DNA of 64,000 bases, taken from positions 3,782,001 through 3,846,000 of the forward strand of contig NC_037599.1 of assembly GCF_003073045.1 (NCBI RefSeq), written 5' to 3'. Shown piece after piece: positions 1 through 17,020 of the stretch; positions within the stretch are counted from its first letter, which is position 1, and each line of letters begins with the position of its first letter. The position numbers and the translations under genes were made by a program. This stretch comes from Pomacea canaliculata. Taxonomy: Eukaryota; Mollusca; Gastropoda; Architaenioglossa; Ampullariidae. A model generated the notes under the pieces. That model saw only the letters and a program-made list of their open reading frames with translations, searched no databases and was not told the DNA's origin.

Positions 1-83
1 ATTCAGAGTAGGGCAGACAATAGTAATAACAGGAAGATGTTTTCAGGCTTTTCACACACACACAAATTTGATAAGATAATCAC

Positions 84-3000
84 CTCCATAGCCATGGCCA
101 TACTCAAACTGTTGTGGGGGAGGAATGCTTGGCACTGCAATCTGGGGTGGAGGGATCTGAGGATCAAACCCAGGAGGTGGCTGCAAAATGCATAAGAACA
201 TGCACAAATATTTTTAAAGGAACATCCAGGTACTGCATTAGACTATACTTAGAACTTTTTAAGATTTGATTCTGCATCTGCTTTCAGAGAGCATCAAAAG
301 AAATGACACTTCACCCATCTCATTTGTGATCAAAGGTAACCTGTATGTAAAAAGCCCTTGTTGGCAATGTAATTCCTTTTCCTCCCAGCTCCTCCTTACA
401 TTCACTAAAAGACAGTAGATGTCAGTTCCATGGCGATGGACTAAAAATATCGACCAGTTCCAGTAAAAGCATGTGATACACAGAGTGCCTCCCTCACCTG
501 GGAAAAGGGTGGTGGAGGCAAGTTAACTTGTGGTGGCAGCACTTGGGGCTGGGGAGCCTGCAGAGGAAGAACCTGGGCTGGTGGCACAGGATGTGAAATG
601 CCTGCAGTTGTTACCTGTGAGACCAGGGAAGCTGGAATGGTAGGTGGCTCCACAGATGATACCAGAGAGCTTGTACTGGCAAGCTGAGGTATTACAAGCT
701 GCACACACAGAATAATTCATCTTTGCATTCTGGTTTTGACTAAGTAATACAATTTGCAATTGTTGTTGTTGGTTTTTTTTGAGAGGGTTGGGACGAATAG
801 TGAAAGAGCAGCAAATCTTTTGTAATTTACAAATCCAAAATTGCACCTTTATCTCTATTAACTCTTAATATACAGTTTGCAACGGCATCATTATAACTAT
901 TGCTTAAATGTGTCAACGCACCTGTATTAAATGAATTATAAACAATTTGTCAAAAATTTTCTCAACACCACCTTCCAAGTTACTAATTTGTGAAACACAC
1001 AAAAAGTCCACTTTTTTTATTTACTTATCATTACGGTGACATTAAAAAAAAAAATTCAGTTCAGCCACTTTGCTCCCAATGCTCTGGTGCTATCACCTCT
1101 CAAGACAAAATCTGTCATAGATAAGTTCACCATCTTGCTCATCATGCTGTATCTAGGTAGCAAAACGTTTGGTTAAAAATTCTTTAAGGTTGCTGGGTTT
1201 TAGTGGCCCAAGTATTGCAAGTCCTACTGCCCAGCTCAGACTGAAGTAAAACCAAACCAAAAGTAAATCAACTAGAACTTTTGTGCAAAAGACCTAAGCA
1301 GTTGCAGCCAAAACAAAAATGCTGCCATCTTTCTCACCTGTGGAGGTGTGACAACAGCAACAGGAGGAGGCTGGGTGGAAGCCACTGTCTGTAGGTCTGC
1401 AGCCAGCGAGACAAGACTTAATGGGCCTGCAAATAAAATGAACCATAATAATTACATACCTCTCATCCTCTTTATAGCATGCATATTTTTCATGCGAATT
1501 CTTAAAACAGGAGACTGAAACCACAACAAGAAATTTACCGGCACTCAACCTATTTCAGTTGCAAGATCAGCTTAAATATGAAAAAGCTTTATCAACCAGT
1601 GCAGCCTTATCATGTGCTGAGGTGTATCAGGACTTAAAAAATTTCCATAATAATGAAGAGTAAACTAGATGACCATGGATTAAGATCAGACAGCACCAAT
1701 AAGTAAAATACAGAGTGAACTATAGTGTATGTGACAGCACCAGTACAGTACAGATCCAAGTACAATGCATGAATGTATGTGTGTGACAGCACCAGTCAGG
1801 AACAGAGCAAAATCTAACACAACTATAATGTTTTATCCCCCTCAACACAGTATCCACAGTATCATCAGTACTGAAGACTTGTTAAATGGATGTTGTAACC
1901 TTTTAATGTATTTTAAACAACGTGAATTTGTATCAAACAAATAGCAATCATCTTAATCCTCGAAAGATCAGCAAACTTCCCTTATGCTATCCATGGAAAG
2001 TGAACTCCTTTGTTATAACACTTGTATTATCCACAGCAACACCCTTTCATTCCCCTCAACAAACCCCCCACTCGGTCTCCCACCTCTTTTTTTTTTTTCT
2101 ATCCAACACATACGCTGACAGTAAGGGTAGTCACTTCTTGATATGCTTTACAACTTCTAAAAAAAAAAAGCATTACAGAATGGCACTGTCTAAATGTGTA
2201 AGAGATAATTTAAGCATGCCTTGATTCTCCTGAGTTAGCAGTAGTGCCAGCTGTTGCTGCAAGGATGTCAATTGCAGGTTCAGGTGGCCACAGAAGTCCT
2301 GGTGCTGCTTCTCAAGAGCAGCATACTGCTGCTGACTATTGGCCGTGATCTGCGTCACTACTTCAGCATTATCTGTAATCAGGCTGGCCTGGTCACAGAT
2401 GTGAAAAAAGCAGTCAAAACAGGTGGTGTACATGCATTTATTATTAAAAAAAAAGAAAAACAAGAAAACATTTTTTTTAAGAACACAAACTGAAAGCATT
2501 TTTCTTATATTTGCAAATTTTTGCCACTTGTAATTTTTATATGCTCACTACTGTGTCTAAACATATCAAACATACATATCAAAGTGAAATTCCTGTACCT
2601 GGTAAGCAGCTATTGCTTGAGCAGGATCTTGTAATTTCTGAAAAAACAAACAGAAAAATGATATCAGTCTGAGAGAAGAACATAACAAAACAACAAAAGT
2701 GACTAAACATTTTTGTGGTAACAGAATACAAGATCTTAAAGATCTGTTTACATAAAGAACTATAAAAAAAATGTATATCACCCACACAGGCTCAGTCTAC
2801 CAAAAAATGTAAAACGGTTCACTCTTACCTCTAGAGTATCTTTGTTTAGGTAAGCATGGTTCTCCCACAGTTTTAGCAGCTGAGAAAAGGAAAATAATAA
2901 ATTCATTAGTTTGTAGTGCACATATATAAAATGGTGAACCTGCATGTCTGTGAAATAGTGAATAAATACATATAAATATCACTGAAGAAGACATTATTAA

Positions 3001-6000
3001 GAGCTATAAAGTTCTGAGGTGAATGGATGCAATTTACCTTGTTCAGCTTGTCCTGTTGTTTCTCTTCTTCACAGCCCATTCTGGCAGTGCAGAAGATGGG
3101 CACAACAACTTTCTCCAGACTTTCTTTCAGATTGTCAACGTTACGCCGCACACTGCATACAAAAGTATCCAGTGTCGGACAAGGCAAGCCAGCATACACT
3201 TAAGTGAATAATCTTCAACATGCAGCAAATGTTACAGTGTAATGTGGGATGTTCAGCAATCAAGGAAAAAAAAGCAAAGGACATCTGTCGACTCTCGGAT
3301 GAAATAGTAAATATTACAGTTCTGGGATGTTCTGCAATCATGGAAGAGAGAGTGTATGACATCTGTTGATCCCCAGGTGTTTTAGATTTTTGATGTTTTG
3401 CATTCCCTAAGTTGGCATAATAATCTACTTACCAGTGATGGATGATGTCATACATCAAGTAAATCAGATGTAGACGCAGAAAAAATGATGCCTCCTTGCT
3501 TGTCAACCTATCCAAAATAAGAAGGAAAATATGTTCAGATACAGGGGCACACACATAAATGCATGCACACTCTCCCATCACACTCATCCCCAAAAATGTG
3601 CACATGTGGATGACTCTCCTCACTCATTAATTAAGACCTTTATCTTGGTTATTTTATATTAATCAGACCTTCTGGCTGAAAAGTACAGAAAATAATTACT
3701 ATAAATTTTCCTGCCCAAGGAACAAATATTAAATATTTAAAAATCAAGAGAAAAAGAAAAAATTTGCTTTTTTTGCATTTCAGGCACTGAAATTATTAAA
3801 ATTTTATGATGGTCTTTTTTCTTATTTACAAGATTAAACAACTACTTTTACAACATCCACATACTCTTTAGCAATAAAATTTCCTTCACGTGTTCCATCT
3901 AGAGACCATCAACAGGAAAGAATGGTTCAATTCTAGGGGAGGGAGGTGACAGTATTTGTCAGGCTTCATGGAAGCAATTTGTGAAGCATGATCTCTAGAG
4001 CAGCCAGCACTGTGTGTGTTCCTCACCTCCCTCCCCAGTATACGTGAATTCAAAGCAAAGTAAATATTACTTGTAAAGCTATGGATGGTGTCTCCATCTG
4101 GGCAACATAACAAGGGCAATTATTCTGCACATTAGCTCAAATAATTGTATTTTGAGTTTTTGCCTTGCCTCCTTAGAGTGAATAGAACTTCCATTTTTTT
4201 CCAAAGTTAAAATAAAAGTTTGCATACAAAGGCTTAATTACACAATATGAGTGAAATGCTCAAAATTACCGACCATAATTTAAATCTCCTCTCACTGCCA
4301 AAGAGATTGTAAAACAAGAGAAAAAACTCCCTCTTAACATGCACAGCCCACAAGCAGCATGTGTGTCTTCAACAAGCAGTGTGTGTGTTAGCACAAGTGT
4401 GCACACATACATGTATGAGAGTATGAGAGTGTATGTATATGAGTGTGAGAGAGAGAGCACATGAATGACAGTAAAGTGCATTCAATGCCTAGTTAAGGTG
4501 TGTCTGTACTTATCTTGAGTGTTAATCTCAAGAACTTAAAACCTGCCTTCAGTGGTGGGAAAAGGCACTCTACAAATAAATACAGGGAGTTTATTTTAAC
4601 TCTTCAGCATCACAGATACCATGTGTACATGCACATAATGCTCCACATATCTTCTCCACCAGCAGCATTGGGTATTTAACACCTTATGTACAACATATCT
4701 GAAATCATGTAGTTGCTAATATTAAACAGATTGAAATACATTGAATGTGTACTGCTGTTGTATTTTCAAATCCTGTCTCCAAAAAAAAAAAAAAACCTGC
4801 TAGATATTAAGTTAGCTGCAGTAACAAAAGAAGGAACCTGAATTTAAGATCTTTTAAGCCTTGGAGTGAATGGTGATGGGGCAAACTACCTAGATGGTAT
4901 ACCAGAAAACTGTTATTCTAGCACTCTTGGAAAACATGCTCTACCACTTATAAAAAACTTTGACCTAAATTCACTCTCACAGTATTGACAACATTCTGCT
5001 TTAAAATAATGCAAAGATGTACAAAGACAAAAGCATAACAGATCTTTTAAAACAAATTTAAATCATTCTTTAAAGCAACTCTTCAAAATGGCTAAAGCAA
5101 AACCACAAAGTATCTTTTAAAGCAAAACTTCACAATGCTTTTAAAGCAAAACTTAACAATGCTTTTAAAGCAAAACTTAACAATGCTTTTAAAGCAACAT
5201 AACAAAGGAGGAACAGAGAAAGGGAGAATGGAGAAAATTCTAAATGCAAAGGACTTACTTTTGGATTTCACGTCCAAGAGTCCTATTAAAAACATTTCAA
5301 GGTGGCTTCATTCTAAATTGTTACAAGGACTGATCAAAATGGTTCAGCCATGGTCAGAAAATAGCAACTTGTTTAGTTTTATAAAAAAATATATAAAGAA
5401 AACAAAATCCAATAAAGGGGGGCAAACATAATTAAAGGACTATCTTCAGTGAGATATATGGTTTCTCACAAAGAAAAGAAAAAAAATGCACAATCCATGC
5501 TGTCTATGAACCACAACATTCAAGCTGAAGCAAATGCTACTTGACAAGACCATGTCACAAAACACTAATAACAAAAATCAGTGTGTGTGTGTCGGGATAC
5601 ATAGTTTTACTCTACAGAAGAAACAAGAAAAGCTGAACACCTATGACCATTTCTGTTGAGAAACACTTACTTGTCTAAGAAATATTGTGAGATCAGTTCA
5701 CAGTGCTTGTCTGTGTTGGCATGACTCATTATCCAGTTCTTTCCATTCTAAAACAAAAGCCAGACCATTGAAATAAGACTGTACATTTCAATACTATATT
5801 TTATACGCTACCGAAGAAATATAATGTAGGTAAAGTGATCATAAATAATGTAAAGCTATGAAAATCAGAGAAATCTTTAGACATTGGGATTTTGTTTTGA
5901 TTCTATGTAATCATGTTAATAACCCACAATTTGTGTTTGCCCTTTTTAAATACAAACAAATTCAGATCTCTCACCAGGATGGCATCTTTTGTACAAGAGT

Positions 6001-9000
6001 TGATTATTGGCTGCACTGTCTCATCAAACTGTTCCAAGCTAACTTCACAATCACCTGCCAGATGCTTCAGGTGTTCCTGACGATTTGTCAAAATAGCTTC
6101 TTCTATCTGGATCTTCAATTTTAAAAAAATTCAACAACAAATCATCAGCTATATTGTTATTAAGAAGAATATAAATAGATGCAACAATTCAGTAATTGAT
6201 AAATCAGTGACATCTGCTCAGGAATAGTACAAATAGTTATTTTATGGCTTGATTGACATTCAACATAGTAACAGCAGTAAATTTGAACTGGCTATAAATT
6301 ATCAGAATTCCTAGGTTACATTACTTAAGAGAGAAGCTTTTCTACAGCTCTCTAAAGAATTAAGTGGGCTGAAAATTTTATCATAGAAATGATGCCACAA
6401 TGAAGATGCACACTGTCAACTACATTTTGGAACAAACAGCAGAGATATCGTAAAAGGTTTGAAAACTATCTGATTCTGTCATTCACCCTTTTATTTACAC
6501 TGCTTTTATTATTGACTGTTGCACTCTTCTCTGCTTTGTTCTTTTATAGGTTTTTATATTTTAAGCAAAAACACTGTACTTTTAGCTTTTAGGTCAGGGG
6601 AAGGCTGGAATACACATTAATGTTTATCCATGTGCACATGCATGCATGTGTGCACACACATACGCACTCCCACAATCTTGATGCATCTTACCTGCTGTTG
6701 TCTCATCAGGTTTTGATACTGAGCAGAAAGGTTGGTCTCACTCTGTTTAATCTGCTCGGCCATCTGTGTCTGCATGCTAGCAACCTGCTGCTGCAAGCCA
6801 GTGATTTGCTGCTGCAGCGCTGCTTTCTTCTCTGCTTCATGCAAGGCCACTTGCTGCTGCTGCACAATAGCCATCTGTTGTTGTTCAGCCAGCATCTGTT
6901 GTTTCTTGAGAACTGAAGGACAGTGTTCAGGTTAGCTTCTATGACTACAACTTGCAACAAATGAGAGAACTTAACAACAAAAGTAGGCTGCATAGTTAGT
7001 CAATAAGCTGGTTGTTGCATTCATAATCAATACAAAGCACATATCACAGCAGAAATCTAACAAAGTGCCTACTAACCAACAGTATCACTAATGATGTCTA
7101 TACTAATAGGAGAGGCCTTAAAACACAATCACACATACACTTGTAAAGCATGTAACTACCTGCACATCCATACTATCTTTCTCTCACACACACATATACA
7201 TATACACACAAGCTATAGAGATGGGGCAATGGGAACCCATTACAAAAGGAACAGACTATATGGTGAATAATAACTCCATACTTTCCCTCAGGACTCAAAG
7301 GATGATAGTACCTTAGATGGGGAGCACATGCGGAATTCTAAACTGAATAAAATAGATCTCTACGTACTAGCCTGTTCCGTGGTGACCTTGTACTGATAGT
7401 AGTTAAAGTACTCTCCGCCAAAAAGGAATCCGAATTTGGAGTTATCCCGCTGCTTCTGTTTTGTCATCTGCTCAAATTCTGGTCCATTGCGAGCCACAAA
7501 GTTGGCAAGCTTGTCAATGATATTTGTCATTTCTGGGTCTAAGAAAAAAAAAAAAAAAAACAAGAAAAGAAACTGAGTGACAGGCAACAGCGCTACCTGG
7601 ACATTTTTTAAAATTTTGTTTTTTAGTCCAGCACAGGAACTCAACAGATTTCCAAGGATCTGCACCAGCTACCAGTTGGGCAGTAGCAGAATAAATTATC
7701 ATGCTCCAGATATCAATGTAACTTAAATTCTAAATACAAAAATCCACTGGACACTTCCCGCATCCCCTACCCATCACAACTGGAGATGATTATTTTATAA
7801 AGCAATGTTTTTTGCATATAGTTCTGTAGCATATGCCAGGATAAAGAGCCAACTGACACTACTGACACCAACTACTCTTTTTTCTGTTCCATATGCCCCT
7901 TTGTTTTAAGTAACCATTAACAATAAATATTAACAAGTGCTTGTCTTCAGCCTCAGTTTTAGCTAGGAGTTTTGAGATGTGCACTGAAACTGAAAAGGGA
8001 TCAGGTCATTTGAAATTATACCCTCTCCCTCCCTTCTCTGTTTCTTCTCATCTCATACACACATATCTTTCACACTTTTTGTATGACAAAACTAATAAAC
8101 TGCTTAAAATTATAAGTGGGATAAAAATTAAACAGACCAAAACAGTTACAAAATAGAAAGAAATTACTGACACATGGCAAAGCAGCTTTGATTATCTAAA
8201 AGTACACAAATCACAAATACTTGACTAATATGGTGGAGAGTAGAGAGGGACTAAAAAAAATTCTACCTTCTTAAGTATAAAACTATAAAAATAATACATC
8301 ATCCTATTATTATCCTTCATTTACTGCTATTCCAAAAGCAAAAATTTATTACATATTTAAAAATGAATGAAAATGCTATTCTAGAAGGTGAAGACAGTGT
8401 TGGCTTTCAAAGAAATACATATCTTTGTTCAAGTATTAATAAATAAGATGCATACCTTCGGTTCAAAGTAATATAAGCAGCCTATAACATTTGGACTCCT
8501 TCTCATTTGCATACAGTCATGATAGTAACTCTACCACAAGGGACAAGGCTGAGATGTTACCATGTGAACTGTCCTAGAAGCCTCTCAGCACAGCAATCAA
8601 TCAATACTACTGTTCTCTAGACTGCTCTACTTTCTGACCAATAAAAACTCTGTCACTGTTGCTATGCTCAGAGAGAACTTAACCTGCTCTCATTCCAAGT
8701 TGCTGCTCATAAAGACTATTCAACTTTGAATCAATAACATGCAAAAAAAAGACTAAATTAACAAGTTCTACAAGCAAAATAGATAACCTGTTTTCTTTTT
8801 TCAAAAGTATTTTGAAATTTAGAAAAGCTAACTTTTTAGCATTTTTACTTTGCTTTGTACTTCTCAATAAAGGTGTGTGTCAAGGATTGGGTAGACAAAA
8901 ACATGAGGCTAGGGATGTTTGGTTAAGATTTTACTTCTACCATCATGTGAACATTAAATGCCACACAATGACAAGAAAGATTTAAAATAGCCTGAGCAGA

Positions 9001-10028
9001 AAAATAGAATCTATGTTGACTAAAACAAAAACAGATTAGAACTACATTTAAAACTGATTTTTGGATGCCAGCTCCAGTTTTGAATATACTTGTGGAATTA
9101 ACATGCACAACTGTTTGAATCAGCATTATCAAAAATTCAGAAAATCATTAACAACTTTTATCTTTTAGATTTAGTCCTATCAGTTGAAAACAAACAAACA
9201 AACAATTAAGGCTGCTTAAAATGTTTATATTTGTCCTTGGCAAAAGGCCTCATCGTTCTTCTCAGTTTTGTTGAAAACAACATTTTGGATCCCATCTATG
9301 CTAAATCTTTTGGGGAAGGTTCATTCTTTTTGTCGCACTTACCATTTGGAATGTATTATCTCTAAGTCTGAGGAATACTTCGACAAGTGAGCTTTTATCA
9401 TACATCTCTGAAAACTTATCCTACCCCGCTCCCGAAGATCTTTGCTCAGCATCAACTGTGGCTGAAAACCTTGTGATATATGCATCTTTTTGAGTGCTGT
9501 CCAAATGTATGCTTATTTAATGTTTGTTTTGGAATTGTAAAGCGTATGGGAACGTATAATGAAACTTTTCTACATAAATTACATTATTCTAAATATATCC
9601 AAACTTTAATACCTCTAGGAATCGTACAAGGATGACAAGCAAAGGGGACTTTATTCGACTGATCAAAGGAAAAAGCGATATCGGAGTAGCCTCCCGTAGT
9701 CTAGGCTTCGTGTAAACAATGTGCATTTCAAGCTAATCTTAGCTGTAAGTCAGCACATTATTTAAAATAATTTATTCCGAGTTAAAGAGAAACCCCAGCT
9801 CTTGTATATTTAAATGAATCTCCAGTGCTAGAAATAAAAGCTGGAATGCTTTGTTCTTACAGTCTTACAAGTGATCTAGAAATGTCGCAGATCCGAGTAA
9901 CACAAAATATCAAAGTGCTTGAACTTGAAAGGTGGAAGAACCTAAAATACTAAAACAGAAGACTAATAGATGACACAACCAACACTTTGGATAGTGCGTT
10001 TACCTTCGGGCGGTTTGGGCAGCTCCAT
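84..10028 (-). CDS. CHERP: CHERP (calcium homeostasis endoplasmic reticulum protein), 5' portion, 13 coding exons, runs off left edge
   Basis: CHERP is an SR-related, U2 snRNP-associated nuclear splicing protein first described in ER calcium handling. Coding exons in gene order are 10028-10004, 7538-7368, 6912-6692, 6112-5975, 5747-5671, 3507-3433, 3152-3038, 2879-2829, 2637-2599, 2388-2220, 1426-1338, 698-498 and 180-84. They join in phase to about 490 residues. The start MELPKPPE leads into a SURP domain (residues about 10-60, with IIDKLANFVARNGPEFE and FGFLFGGEY). A glutamine-rich coiled segment follows (about 66-139). Next comes a CID/RPR-type domain (about 140-290, with LRLHLIYLMYDIIHH and KVVVPIF), then a Q-rich helix and a proline-rich stretch. 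The RS and G-patch parts expected in the family would lie left of the window. All introns use GT-AG except after exon 10, where phase and reading frame require a GC donor at 2219-2218. The last donor (83-82) is the least certain. Intron 1 is about 2.5 kb and the intron between 5671 and 3507 about 2.2 kb; they hold only A/T-rich sequence and simple repeats. Confidence 0.93.
3232..3370. repeat. imperfect tandem duplication in a CHERP intron
   Basis: Two related segments (about 3232-3291 and 3315-3370) share the order TTACAG, GGGATGTTC, GCAATCA, GGA and GACATCTGT. They lie in the intron between the exons at 3507-3433 and 3152-3038. The copies have diverged and there is no sign of function. Confidence 0.6.
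5114..5197. repeat. 24-bp tandem repeat in a CHERP intron
   Basis: The unit CTTTTAAAGCAAAACTT(A/C)ACAATG is repeated three times, followed by a partial fourth copy. It is a short A/T-rich minisatellite inside the intron that follows the exon at 5747-5671. Weaker relatives of the motif continue upstream to about 5040. Confidence 0.85.
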
Positions 10029-10909
10029 TTTGTTTTTGAAAACAAATTATCTCTTGCCTTTTCGTTTTCACTAACATTACTCGGTATTCCACTTCCGGTC
10101 AATTCAGAACTGCAGTCCCGCACTTTGCATGTAAATGATGGTTTTGGTTTACATATTCGTAATAAAAGGAATTATCGATAGACTTTATAGAAGAAAAATA
10201 TATTATATATTTTAGTATCAAAATGTTGGCTTTTCATTGTGTTTACAGTCTCTCTGTTATCGCCAATCAGCTCTTACTCTTTGCGCCGTCCCAAAAAACA
10301 ATCGAATAAGAGATATCAGTAAATAGGTCACCGAAATGCATATGAAAACAAGAGAATTTCAGACTTGAAATTCAGATGATAATCAACAAGCAATCGTGTG
10401 ATACATGCAACTCTGTTTTATTTTGGTCAAATATTGATATCTGATTGTGCAATTATTATTATGCGTGTTGACTGATGCAACAGGGACGTGGAAACTGAAA
10501 ATGGGTTGCAACGTAAACAAGGCTAACCCGACTAACCACGCCACCTCGGTGAAAACACGGCAGCAGGTCACGACCAGCTCAACGCTGATTGGCTGAAACA
10601 CCGCGTGACTCACTTCCACGTCGGCTCGCCGAAAGCAGACGCTGCATAAAAGAAGGAGCGAGCCCTACCTCTTCGTCAGTTTGTTGCAATCGGGATGGAA
10701 GGATGAAGAGTTGAGGTTGCACTTAGGTGAAGCCCGGCTATGGCTGAGGTCGATTGCAATAATTCAGAGGAAGAACGGATATACACCTGACAAGAGCGTT
10801 GACCATAGTTTTTCTTTGTGGAAAGCAGAAGTTTTAAGTGGCGATTTTTGATTACGAGCCCGTGAAATTGTTAGCAACTCTACGTAAATCTGCTGAAATA
10901 CTTCACACA
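10029..10909. promoter_or_regulatory. Head-to-head intergenic promoter region of CHERP and MNK
   Basis: This gap separates the start codons of two divergently transcribed genes. On the CHERP side an ETS-type site lies at 10091-10098 (ACTTCCGG on plus, CCGGAAGT on minus), about 65 bases upstream of its ATG. On the MNK side a TATA-like CATAAAAG lies at 10645-10652. It is followed by a pyrimidine-rich stretch (CCCTACCTCTTCGTC, about 10662-10677) that could be the initiator. The interval 10680-10909 would then be the MNK 5'UTR in exon 1. The core elements are visible, but the transcription starts are inferred. Confidence 0.55.
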
Positions 10910-14198
<3,289 letters not shown>

Positions 14199-17020
14199 TC
14201 TGTTCTTGGGAACAAACAAAAAAACAAAAGCAAAAAAAAAAAAAACCCAAAAATCTTTTATAAAAAAAGTTAATTTTTTTTCTACATTTAAAGACACAGA
14301 GAACATGCATTTGAGACGGTTTCACTGACCTGTAAATTTGCATTGTAAGGCATGGTTTGGCTATTACACTACCACATTGTGTACATACACAGTTAAAGCT
14401 ACGATTACATTTTTGTTGGCTTGTAAGACTATGTGAGCATAATTCAGTGCTTTAGTCTGAATTGCTTTGCCCCAAGCACAGACTGTCTTCTGCATGAACA
14501 CCATTCCCTGTCCATAATAATTCCATGTAATGGAACGTCCAAAAATTCTATTTCAAAAGAAGAAGAAAAAGGCAGACTTTCTACAAAGTTAGCGTCCAGA
14601 AATTTGATTGTCAGGATGTAAAGCTTTCCCTGTAACCTCACCTTTACCCATCCCCTTCCAACCTCTCAGAAATAAAACTTGGAAGTAGGGAAAATGCACA
14701 AACTTATCATGGGAAATAGGACCAAACTTCATTTCGATCACAATGAAGAAGCTGTAAGCGCAAAGTGAAAATGCTGGTAGCATTTTGGGTCCTATTTGCA
14801 AGTGAAAAATGAGTTGTAATAGAATGGTATTAGGTTGACCAACCCTTTTGTACTTTTGTAAATTTTTTGCACAAAAGTAAAATTTGGTTTTGTTGATACT
14901 CAAAGAATTAAGCTTATTATTGCATCGAAATCACATAGAATGCCCTTGTAATTAGAAACAAATTGTTCATTGGATTTCTTTTTAAAATCGAAGGAAGAAC
15001 ATAGTGATTTGTTTCTGCATTTGATAAGATTGTGCAAATCCATGGTCATCACTCATGGGCTTTCAAATATAAAGCAGCATTTTTCATGAGCTGATACTTA
15101 TGGTGTTTGCTTTTAATTAAGGTGACACCTAAACCCCTCCTCAACCTCCCTTACTCCTCCTACCCTGCTTTCAAACTTTGAGCACAGCATCTTTTACTAC
15201 AAGGTACTTGAGAAAGCACCTTTTAGAAAAAGCATAGCTTTGTTTTAATTTGGGCTTTTTTTTATTGACATGGTCACTAAAAATTTCGTAGGGTTATATT
15301 TACAAGAACATTATCCCCCTTCAGTATTGTTTTAAATGATGCTTTGATTTGCCAGTGTGTATGGCGCGAGTCTTGATTTCATTTGCATCTATCATTACTT
15401 CATTTCTTTCCAGAATGTCATAGTCCAAGTAATAATCATTCCAAACTGATCGTTACACATATCTGTATAGATAAATGTTTTTTGCCATTTGCAATTTGTT
15501 CCTAACTTTTGAGGAGTGAACTTTAAAGACGGAGACTGTCTCAAGTTGTAACAAGAACTGATAAGCCAATAACAGTTCTGAAAAGGCTGAGTTTAACATT
15601 GAAACATCACCACAGATATGTGTGTGAAAATTATGGTCTTGTCTAAGAAAGAGGATCAGCATAGATCGTGCAGCATTAAAACATGTAAAAAATGTAATTC
15701 TTTATCTTAAAAGAGAAATTAAGCATGCCTGCCTATTAACCACCTCTGCTGTCTGGCCACCACCTAACCCCATCCTGCCCCTCCCCCATCCCATCTTGTT
15801 CTTGTCATCTTGCTGCTCCTCCCATCTTTGCTCAGCCATATAAAATAAGATACCTGAATCTTGGAATAGGTGTCGATTCCACTAGTCATGCATTGCTTTG
15901 GACAGTGTGCTCATTTCGAATGAATAATCAGACTTATGATGTCAAGAATGAAAGAGCATGGAGGTTACTCATGTTTTCTAAAATGAATGTCTTAATGAAT
16001 GAAATTGCTGGTGCGTACAAGGTTTAAAAAGCATTACCTTTTGATAATAGGTGGCTTCGTATACATCTGCATGTGTGCATGCATGTTTCTTATGAACTCA
16101 AGTAACATGGGCAAAAAAAAAATGTATTTTGATGTTCAGAGGTTGGCTGTGATATACATTTGGAAGAAACTCAACCATTTTGATGCCATCACCAATATTA
16201 TAGCAGACTTGGTTTGTTCAGATGCAGAGTTCTTGTGTTTCTTTAATACATTAGAGCAGTTCGCATATGCTACTTGACAGCAAATAATGCTATGCCATAT
16301 GGTAGCTAGTTCCATGGTGAATTGCTATGGAAACCATTTGTAACTAAATTGCAGAAATTCATTTTCGACAACTTGTTTCGGAATCTGCAAGAGTTTGGTT
16401 GAGTTGAAAGGATGTGCCTTGAATAAGAATCTCAGTTGAGGTCCCAACATTTTGTACTGCAGCTGAAGCTTCTACAAGTACCAACAAAGAGTGGTACCTG
16501 CTTCACGCTGAAACAGCATATATATCTTCCATGCAGATAATGGTCTGTATTCCATAAACTTTGTTGTGTGATCAGAGTTATTGTTGATCCGAAGTCGTTA
16601 ATTCATGTTTTCCCCCTAAATGACAGAAAAAAAAGATAGTTTATATCTTTTGTATGGTGTCGATCATATCTGGTCGAACTTGTCATTGAGTGTTTTCTTG
16701 TTTGTGACTGCAAGATAAGAGTAATGGCTGAAACTGTGAAAGAGTGTCCTAGGGACATGACAAGGTGCTGTTCTATGTTTTGAGAACACCATGCCTGTGG
16801 TTGTGCCATGGTTTTAGGGTGGCATGAAGTGTGGGATGGTGACAAAATCCTGTTGATGTCACTTGTTTACCTCAGGGTCTATGATATTGACTTATGACGA
16901 AGAGAGACCAATCAGAAAGAAATGGTTTCTGTACTGCGCTGACTTTTCATAAGAGCAACTGAATTTTTTATGTTGTAAACTGAAAATTTTTACAGAAATA
17001 AATTTTTTTTCAAGTTGATG
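14199..17020 (+). other. Probable 3'UTR of the MNK gene
   Basis: About 2.8 kb of A/T-rich sequence with no supportable coding region follows the MNK stop codon. It has T-runs and ATTTA-type stretches, typical of long regulated 3'UTRs. A well-formed AATAAA lies at 16997-17002, followed by a T-rich stretch. No earlier AATAAA looks as good, apart from AATAAA-like strings inside poly-A runs, so the length is inferred. Confidence 0.6.
16997..17002 (+). terminator. polyadenylation signal AATAAA of the MNK transcript
   Basis: A canonical AATAAA hexamer is directly followed by a T-rich tract, the expected context for cleavage and polyadenylation. Its assignment to MNK rests on strand and on the absence of another gene between. 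Confidence 0.55.
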
